Shown: one piece after another, positions 55,626 through 64,000 of the stretch | How positions within the stretch are numbered: position 1 is the stretch's first letter | Layout of the letters: the number at the start of each line of letters is the position of its first letter | NCBI GenBank assembly: GCA_025266875.1 | Contig: JALLLT010000025.1 | Span: 434,001-498,000, forward strand | DNA: 64,000 bases | Direction of reading: 5' to 3' | Source of the DNA: Fennellomyces sp. T-0311 | Taxonomy: Eukaryota > Mucoromycota > Mucoromycetes > Mucorales > Lichtheimiaceae | Notes under the pieces: generated by a model | Told to the model about the DNA's origin: nothing | Seen by the model: the letters and a program-made list of their open reading frames with translations, nothing else | Databases searched by the model: none | Position numbers and translations under genes: made by a program

Positions 55626-58600
55626 GCTGCATCATAAGCTACCTTCAAGGCTTTGTTTTACCAAAGCATCATGATATGTTACACCAGCCTATTTCCTGCT
55701 GTGCAATATCGCTAATTGCTTCAGAGAAACTGTAATCGGATTAAAAACGATGAAACGCTACCTAAAATCTGTCGCAGAAAGCTTAGGTCCGTTCTCTATA
55801 GAAAAGGCATTATACCAAAGTATTGAAAGTCGGTTAGAAATGGTATTTTACTGCGTGTTAGGAAGCTTAATGAACGGAAGCTCAGCACAACCTTTCCCGC
55901 TTAAAGGACACACCCACTCAATCATTCAATGAAGGCTGCATCAAGCTTTAGCAACTTTTAACAATATGCCCTTGTTATCAATATTATGATGACTCATGGT
56001 GAAACAAAAGTCGTCTTTGGAATCTTACCTTGAATGCTTTCAAGACAGATGTTGATGGTCAAAAGACAAGCGAGTTGCAAAAGGAGTTGGCTCGTATATA
56101 CGGGATTGTTGTGTCTATAAATTCCATAATATGTTGAGCATATACTACAGGCATAGCTTCAAAGAGCACATGACTTTTAGGTATGCCCATTTCAGTTGAA
56201 AGGTAAAAGCGCCATACAACATGTCATGATAACGAATGAACTGTACAGCCTTAATGTAGTAAGTGCATTCTCAATCACAAAGACTAGTTGAAGATGCAGA
56301 AGTTATATAAAGACATCATTCCAATGTTTTACCATGATTTTCAGTGCGAATGCTACAGTTCATACTTGAACAGCGTACGAGTATTAATGGATCAATTATT
56401 CGATTTAAGTAAGTATATGTGGATAAGAGAAGTCATCTAACTAGCAGGCAAAGTACATAAAAAGTTGCCACAGAGAAAGCGGAAAAGAACTTGACGAGGC
56501 GAAGCACTCGTTTATCAGAATCGTTGAGATGATCCAGTACTTCGTATACGTATCCATACAAAAGAAAAAAAATATTGAACTAATTATAAGATCCATTTAG
56601 GTTACTATAAATCCAAAGGCGACATCACCTGAGAGGAGGCGCGACAACTTCTGAAATAGACTGTCTTTTAGGCACCATTTGCCATGTAAAGAAATCTGGT
56701 GTGATTGATTCCTATCATTCGCAGCCGACAACAGACGCGCACTCGTGAATTACACATTCAGTACGTACTATAACAAAAATTTACATCAACGAACGTCTCT
56801 GTCGGTCTATGGACGCTCGGACAGCACGGTGCACATATATCAGTATTACTCGTCACACTACGTACGAAGGCAAACGATAGCTTCAAAACAGACAATAGTA
56901 CACAATCGTGAATTTTGCAAGACTATCAACCACATGTGCTAGTGACTCGTACTGTACGAAAGGCATACTAAATAGTAACGAGGACGAGGAGATGTCTTTA
57001 CATCCGTACATGAAGTGGCCATAAAATCAAAGGCAAAGTACATTATACCCGCTATGGAATAAATGGCTCGACTTTACTGTTAGGTTGACCTTCACGAATC
57101 GCTCTTAATCCCTGAGATTTTCTTACGGCCGCTACCAGGTCTGTAACACGTAGTCCCGGAATTTTCGCTTCCACAACCTTTCCTATCCTATACTCTATCT
57201 CAGTTTTGAACGGGAATTTAGAAGCGCTAAACGGTCCTTTGCGCGCAGAATATTCATTTCCCAGAAGTACATACTAGTATCTGCGCTCAGTGTAGCGCAG
57301 TTTCGTTAGCATGGAACAAGTTCGCAATTTTACGTATTATCCCATTTGATATCAGTGACAAGGGCAAGAAACTAGCATAAGTATGAAAAAGCTTACCATT
57401 CGATTCCGATGTCATACTATATCAAAACTCACACAAGTTGACGCACAACTAACCTAGCATGATACGATTTCATGGTCGGGTCGGCCGCCACAGTATACCA
57501 ATAGGATGAACCAATAATCAGCTAGACATGAGTTTCCCTGACATACAGGCAGTGCAGTTTTTACCTACTAAGAAATCAGCACAGTTCCTAGTGTTACAGA
57601 ATTTCCTTGACCCGTTTATACACGGTTTCAATGGGACCGGTGAATAGTTTAATACTGCCCATATTTTCCCGGAAATGCACCCCAATTCACGTCAATTGGA
57701 TATACAGCAAGTGCAGCCCATCTTACCATTTGCTTTTGCTGACGAGGCTGAAATGCAGAGCAGATACAAATAGTACAGCTTCTGTATACAGAATATAAGA
57801 TTACTTAAGTGTCTATTGATGATTATACTTTAAACCAAAGCTGTTAGTCTCTGGATCCACCGGTACTATGAACAGGATTACTGAATCGGAAACATCATAC
57901 ACAGTATATTGGCACTCAAGTTCCAGGAGGTCACTGGAAAGTTGTAACCAGAAGCGATTATCTCATCGCAAAATTTCTCCTTTGTCATGCTAGGAATATA
58001 GAACTTTTTGTCCGGTTAACACAAGGAACTTGCCTGCGAAGCATATATAATGTATCAGAGAACCTCACAAATAGAAAGCTACCTTTCTATATTTCCTAAT
58101 ATCTCGAAGTACAAACACTGAAGCATCCAAAAACGAGTACCAGCCGCTATCCTATCGTATTGATTTCTTAAAACCACCACATAGGAGCATCGATAATATA
58201 TGGACAACGATAAATTACATACGTATTATCAGTAGCAACACATGAGTCAGGAACTAATCTGGCGCTTCAGGTACTGAGCTTAGATATCTACATTAAGCGC
58301 TATACCTGATCTGTCACTCCCACCCAAAAATCTACGAAGCTATAGATTGGTCTCGGTTGCCTGATAGCATTTGAGAAAATTTCCGGGCTGCTGTGTGCAT
58401 AGGTAGCAATGAGTCCGTGTGAATTCATAAATGAAAACCGACTCACAAATTCACCTATTCTTTTTACCTGTCGTTACATAGAAAAAACGAATCTTGTGAT
58501 AGCCTCGCTTCTTAGTATGATTCGTTATTGCCTTGTCAGCGTAGAACAGTTAACTATGCTTTCAATCACAAGGTTTTCTAGTTATACCGACTAGCTATTA

Positions 58601-60384
58601 ATATTGAAGTTGGAAGCCTTCCGTACAAATATGTAGCCCACCTAAATACGTAGTTCAAAATGCCTATCGGGAGGAGATAAGCCAATGGAAGAAAATCTGC
58701 AAAGATGAACGCATTTGCGCAGGGTCCAATCCAGAGCGTCTAAGAAAGTAGCCGCGAACGACAACGCTTATTGTATTAGTATGTAAATTTGAGGGAAAAG
58801 CACATCATGGATCAGGACGACGACGACATAAGCCTTCCGGATACGTCCTCGTCTCAAATATTGCACCGGAAAATGCAAACTGGTCCTGATGCAACATAGC
58901 AAAAACTTGCGCATCAACAATTCTATATTGCTTCAGATCCTTTGATCGCAATTTACAGACCAAAACTGCATCAAAGACTTACAAACGTCTCGTTTTAAAC
59001 CATCGATAGTGCTCAGTGAATATCAACGTACCACGTTCTCCGAATGCTTTTGTATCGAAAAGTCAGTGAACTCTAGGAATACACTGTCGAAGTAGAAGAT
59101 GTCAGTTCCTATGCTGGCCAGGTTGTAATTATAAGTATTCATTCCGATTTAGAGTTAGTTATTAACGAGTTACACAACCGGTGCCCGAAAAAGCCCACAC
59201 CTAGTGTGGTGTTTCATCTCCAGAGCTGTGCTCCTTTTTTGCTTATTCTATTACAACCTTATTTATATTATACAGGCCTACCCTTTTTCTAGTAGGGATT
59301 TATCGAACATCGGACCAGAACTTTATGTATATACATTTGTTCCGCAAGGAAACGATCAAAAGCTTGTATTGGAGCAGATCGATAAGTCTTCCAAATAAAA
59401 TTCTTACCTTTTCGACTACTAAAGAGTTGCACAATAAATATTTGTGGGTGTCCAACTTGACGAAACGTCACGGTTAATACGCCAGCGTGCTGAAGACATT
59501 GACCACGGTATTACCACTCAGGACCACGTACGAGACCATTGGACAAACATAATCAACCGTGCAATTAGTCTCTTTCACATTTCGCAGTATTATATTTATC
59601 TCTGTATTGGATCTCGAGACGTCTTGTAATACGGAAACACGGTGTCAATTGCCGTTGTGAGTTGTGTCGGCGTAGTAGATTTTGAGTACTTTGACCCGTT
59701 TCTAGAAAAACAAGGTCCGCGCAAACCAGCCATATGTCCAACCACATTGATTTCGACGCGCATTTAGCAAGCGATACGAATTTCATTTCACATATCAATA
59801 GATATAAATTATCATTCAGTGAAGTGCTGCATCGTCAAAAGGCCAACTACTGTGATTCACTGAAAAGTAAGGATGCGTGCTTTTTGGGTAGCTCTAGGTA
59901 CAATTTCCTTATCCACACTTCCCAGGAAACTTGAGAAGCAATAATTTCAACCCATCCTGAAATATTTAGACTCACATAGTCATTATTATGTCAGATTGAC
60001 GATCATGTACAGTTTCGAGGGGTTGTTCCTGGAAAGACAATCGATTTCTGCCAAAGTCAATGACACCTATTTGCAACATTGCAACTTGGGCTTTTCAGTT
60101 ATACGTTTAGTGAGAAAGATATTGTATTTAATCTTGTAATTTATTGGGAAATAGTCGTATGGTGCAGAATCGATGAGGATCAATTACTGCCATGTGGTCG
60201 TCACTATGTCCAACAGCACCATATGGCTCGAGATTGGCTGTCAGCGAGCTCCGCCCGTTATAATTTTGAGTTGGACGCGCGGAAGGCACCAACTTTCTGA
60301 CAGCTCTTGACACCAAAAAAAGATGGTAAACATCCTCGAGGCAAAATCAGTTCCCGATCGCGATCATTAACGCCCATCTGTTCA
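55626..60384. other. 4.8-kb AT-rich gene-poor region
   Basis: No supported gene. Short frames such as 59204-59398 (YPFSSRDLSNIGPELYVYTF) and 59444-59570 (GVQLDETSRLIRQRAEDIDH) look partly coding, but stop codons interrupt them and no clear splicing repairs them. It resembles decayed mobile DNA. No repeat pair or terminal structure was visible. Confidence 0.4.
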
Positions 60385-62265
60385 ATGCAGTCTCTCGCAC
60401 CCGTACAAATTTTCCAGGATCAGGCCAGTGAAGAAAGAGCCGAAAACGCGCGTTTGGTAACATTGAAAACAAAACAGCCCGTATTTCCCCTCCATTAAAC
60501 CCATCTTTTTCATAGTCATCCTTCATTGGTGCTATCGCCGTTGGCGATCTTGTCAAGAGCACTTTGGGACCCAAGGGCATGGTTAGATTTCCGAGCGAGA
60601 GATGGGGGGAAAAGAGCATTGTGGACTCAAACGCTGTAATCGTTATTTTTTTTCGTAGGACAAGATCTTGCAATCAGCATCTACGGGTGAAATATTGGTG
60701 ACCAACGATGGTGCCACGATTTTAAAGTCGATCGCCTTGGACAATGCGGCTGCCAAGATTCTGGTCAACATTTCCAAAGTTCAAGATGACGAAGTTGGTG
60801 ATGGTACCACCTCGGTGTGCGTTTTGGCAGCCGAGTTGTTGCGTGAGGCCGAGCGTCTCGTGAACCAGCGCATTCATCCCCAGACGATCGTCGAAGGCTA
60901 CCGTCTTGCCTCGGCCGCCGCTTACAAAGCATTGGAAGCCAGTGCGGTGGATCACAGTGCCGATCAAGCCGCGTTCCGCCAAGATCTGATCAATATCGCA
61001 AAGACCACCCTCAGCTCCAAGGTCTTGTCGCAGGATAAAGAATATTTTGCCAAGCTGGCCGTCGATGCTGTCCTCCGATTAAAGGGTTCAACCAATCTCG
61101 AGAACATTCAGATCATCAAGAAACCTGGCGGTCGCTTGATCGACTCGTACCTCGACGAAGGCTTCATTTTGGACAAGAAGATTGGTGTTAACTGCCCCAA
61201 GCGAATTGAAAATGCAAAGATCTTGATCGCAAACACACGTAAGTCCATCTCCTGTTCTTGCAACCCGGGTTAGTGGCTAAGCAACTTGTAGCCATGGATA
61301 CCGATAAAATCAAGATCTTTGGCGCTCGTGTCCGCGTCGATGCCACCGGCAAGCTCGCCGAATTGGAGCGTGCAGAACGCGATAAGATGAAGGCAAAGGT
61401 TGACAAGATCAAGGCTCACGGTATAAACTGCTTCGTCAACCGACAATTGATCTACAACTGGCCCGAGCAGCTGCTTGCTGATTCTGGCATTGCAAGCATC
61501 GAGCATGCTGACTTTGAGGGTGTCGAACGGTTGGCATTGGTGACGGGTGGTGAGATTGCTTCTACCTTTGATCATCCCGAGTTGGTCAAGTTGGGTCACT
61601 GCGATTTGATTGAAGAGATCATTATTGGTGAAGACAAGGTATGATACATACTGGACAGCGCAATAAGAAAGCTTATCGTTATGGCCATAGTTGATTAAAT
61701 TCTCTGGCGTTGCCGCTGGTGAAGCGTGTACCATTGTCCTGCGTGGTGCTACCCAGCAATTGCTGGATGAAGCCGAACGCTCTCTCCACGACGCCTTGTC
61801 CGTCCTTTCGCAAACGGCACACGAACCCAGAACTGTCCTTGGTGGTGGCTGTACGGAGATGTTGATGTCCAAGGCTGTGGATGATGCTGCAGCAAACACT
61901 GCTGGCAAGAAGGCCATTGCTGCCGAATCGTTTGCCAAGGCTCTTCGCCAGATGCCCACCATTCTCGCCGATAACGCCGGTTTCGACTCCTCGGAACTCG
62001 TCGCTCAACTGAGAGCAGCGCACTATGCAGGCAAGGCCACGTCTGGTTTGGATATGGTCAACGGTGTGGTTTCTGATGTACGTGAATTGGGCATCACCGA
62101 GTCCTTCAAGTTGAAAAAGCAAGTCCTTTTCTCGGCATCAGAGGCCGCTGAAATGATCCTCCGAGTAGACGATATTATCCGATGTGCTCCTCGGTAAGTG
62201 TACTCTACACCGTGCTTTAAATCGCCTATACTAATTATGCTCTGCTCAGCCAACGAACTGCCTAA
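60385..62265 (+). CDS. CCT2: T-complex chaperonin subunit beta
   Basis: One of eight subunits of the cytosolic TRiC/CCT chaperonin that folds actin, tubulin and others with ATP. Exons 60385-60456, 60516-60581, 60659-61238, 61292-61638, 61691-62193 and 62250-62265 give 527 residues. The N-terminus [20 protein letters not shown] is beta-subunit specific. ATP-site motifs are [21 protein letters not shown] and [16 protein letters not shown], with GGGCTEMLM later. Beta signatures: [80 protein letters not shown] and [13 protein letters not shown]. The last exon codes for only RQRTA. Exon 1 opens at the first ATG ahead of the conserved block. Confidence 0.97.
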
Positions 62266-62293
62266 AACCAACATACATCCTCATCCTAAAAAG

Positions 62294-62299
62294 AATAAA
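62294..62299 (+). terminator. Poly(A) signal of CCT2
   Basis: AATAAA 29 nt after the stop codon, in the 131-bp gap before the end of the convergent catalase gene. Confidence 0.5.
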
Positions 62300-62396
62300 A
62301 GTAAACAGCGCAGCAATACCATTTAAGAAAACAAATATGTGTTTTATTCGTGCATTAGTGATGAATTGGATAGGTAAAGGGAAAAAGGTGGCGATT

Positions 62397-64000
62397 TTAG
62401 ATGGGGCCATCTTGAGGAAGGCGGCTCCAGAAGCGCAGGTTGAGAATAGCATCTTTGAAGCCTTGCTGAAGGTCTGCACCGCTCGAGCCAAGGATCACAC
62501 CGTCTTCAGCGGTTTCCATGACACCAGGCAAGCCAGCAACAGCAGCCTTGAAGAGTTCTTCACCTTCGCTGGAGGCAGCAATCGGCTTGCAGTGGCGGTA
62601 TGCGTCAGTAATGAACAGCTTGGGCTCGTCCATGGGGAAGAGAGGGTTAGGCTCAGTAAGCATCTTGACACCTTCAGCGCCACCAGGAATGTAGACAGCA
62701 TCATAGAGGACAGAGGAAGTGGTGACATAGCTAACAGCGATATTGAGACCATCCTGTTCGCCTTGGTGGATACCGATATAGTCAACATAGGCACCTTGAG
62801 CGGAGAGATAATCATACATGGCTTGAGCTTCTTCACGGTTGGTACCAGGCGCAGTCAAGATGGCAACCTTGCGAGTTCGGATATTATCGGGCTTGGGGTA
62901 CTTTTCGATAGATATGCCCTCGGCAACCTTGCCGTCATTCTCAACAACCTTTTCGGGCAACGGCACACCAACACCATAAGCAACGCGACGAGCCAAGTTG
63001 TTATCAATCAAATTGAGCTGGGCGACGAAACGCTTGCGAACATCCAAGCTCGTGGACTTGCCGACTTCGAATCGGAAACCATCGACCGTCTGCTGTCGCT
63101 CGGCATCAGTGAGGGAGTTCCAGTACATACGGGCCTGCGAGTAAAAGTCAAAGAAGCTTGGGGGACGGCCGCGCTCCTTTCTGCCTTTGACCTCTGCGGG
63201 ATACTCGATATAACCACCGTCTTGTGGATCAGCCAGGGACGGAGTGTTGCCTTGCAAGCCGTTGGGGAAGTAAGCGACGTTTCCATGGTAGGTGTTCATT
63301 TGCATGAAACCGTCGCGCTGGTTGTTGTGGACTTGGTTGAGTGGACGGTTGATAGGCAGTTGCATGAAGTTGGCACTGCTCATACGATTTAGCTGGGTAT
63401 CAAGGTAGCTGAAAAGACGGCCTTGCAAGAGCGGATCATCGGTGAAACCGATACCACGTACAATATGGCCAGGATGCATGGTGACTTGCTCAGTTTCGGA
63501 GAAGAAGTTTTCGACGTTGCGGTTCAGGACCATCTTGCCAAGTCGTGTCACGGGCACCAAGTTTTCAGGAATAATTTTGGTAGGGTCAAGGAGATCAAAG
63601 TCGAACTATAGACGACTAAGTTAACTATGTCATGTATATCTATAAATTTATATATATATACCTTGAACTCATCTTCTTGAGGAACGATCTGAACGCCAAG
63701 TTCCCACTCAGGGTAATCACCTCTGTTGATAACAGTATAAAGGTCATTACGATGGAAGTCGCTGTCCTTGCCAGAAATCTTCTGGGCCTCGTCCTGTTAA
63801 AGACAGCTTAGCATAATGTAAAAGTGTAACGTGTGTTATAAAAGCTTACCCAAAGAAGGTTGGACAGTCCCTGCAACGGTTTCCAGTGGAACTTGACAAA
63901 TACAGCTCTGCCATCAGCAGTAACCAAACGGAAAGTATGGATACCAAAGCCTTCAACTTGTCTTACGCTACGAGGAATACCACGAGGGCTAAGAACCCAC
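62397..64000 (-). CDS. Large-subunit catalase with C-terminal DJ-1/PfpI domain, N-terminus beyond window
   Basis: Splits hydrogen peroxide. Exons seen: 64000-63850 (partial), 63793-63662 and 63605-62397. The part present has [65 protein letters not shown] [50 protein letters not shown] and [12 protein letters not shown] with the heme-ligand tyrosine. After the helical region follows about 150 residues of a flavodoxin/DJ-1-like domain ([20 protein letters not shown]...[16 protein letters not shown]...[15 protein letters not shown]), which marks the large-subunit (HPII-type) catalases. The catalytic His lies beyond 64000. TTTATT at 62343-62348 is its minus-strand poly(A) signal. Confidence 0.93.

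Noticed and set aside
62337..63392. 351-codon open frame on the plus strand
   Set aside because: Antisense shadow of the catalase exon.
1..64000. tRNA, rRNA or snRNA genes
   Set aside because: I looked for tRNA B-box words (GGTTCGAATCC-like) and saw none that sit in a cloverleaf; a covariance-model scan would be decisive.

Overview
This window comes from a fungal nuclear genome, most likely Mucoromycota (Mucorales). The signs are many 40-60 nt introns with GTRNGT donors and short CTAAC-like branch sites, ordinary euka n genes with compact spacing, a class-3 lipase of the Rhizomucor/Rhizopus type, and a Plavaka-family transposase. Gene models below were built by hand: exons were joined only where GT/GC...AG introns keep the reading frame, and for most genes every exon phase closes exactly.

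Layout. 1-3 kb: an apparently undamaged, intron-rich Plavaka-type transposase running off the left edge. 3.6-4.8 kb: a lineage-specific orphan, followed by eight copies of a 22-bp tandem repeat. 5.6-10.7 kb: farnesyl pyrophosphate synthase and the large NAD-dependent glutamate dehydrogenase. 12.4-16.2 kb: a PPP1R21-like coiled-coil protein (subunit of the FERRY mRNA/early-endosome complex in animals) convergent with a METTL2/Trm140-type tRNA m3C methyltransferase. 18.4-27.1 kb: an acidic homeodomain transcription factor, a protein O-mannosyltransferase, a Frizzled/Smoothened-like receptor and ribosomal protein uS4. 27-33.7 kb: a gene-poor, AT-richer stretch with three small orphan genes and odd repeats. 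33.8-49.9 kb: a dense block with an RSC58-like chromatin subunit, an Rrm4-like protein (three RRMs plus two MLLE-like regions), an orphan, a membrane-anchored APSES protein resembling Bqt4, an SLC41/MgtE Mg2+ transporter, a mitochondrial pyruvate/branched-chain dehydrogenase kinase and the U4/U6 snRNP protein Prp31. 50-54.4 kb: a BRCT-like exon, ribosomal protein uS17 and a secreted lipase. 54.4-60.3 kb: gene-poor AT-rich DNA. 60.4-64 kb: chaperonin subunit CCT2 convergent with a large-subunit catalase that runs off the right edge.

Most genes are unlinked housekeeping functions. The most interesting pairing is functional rather than operonic: two proteins whose relatives link mRNA to early endosomes (PPP1R21/FERRY at 12.5 kb and Rrm4-like at 38.5 kb) lie in one 64-kb window. 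Other points for follow-up are the Frizzled-like receptor with an N-terminal cysteine-rich domain, the Bqt4-like protein, the orphan trio at 30.8-33.7 kb, probable GC-AG introns, and the 22-bp repeat array. No rRNA, tRNA or CRISPR could be supported.
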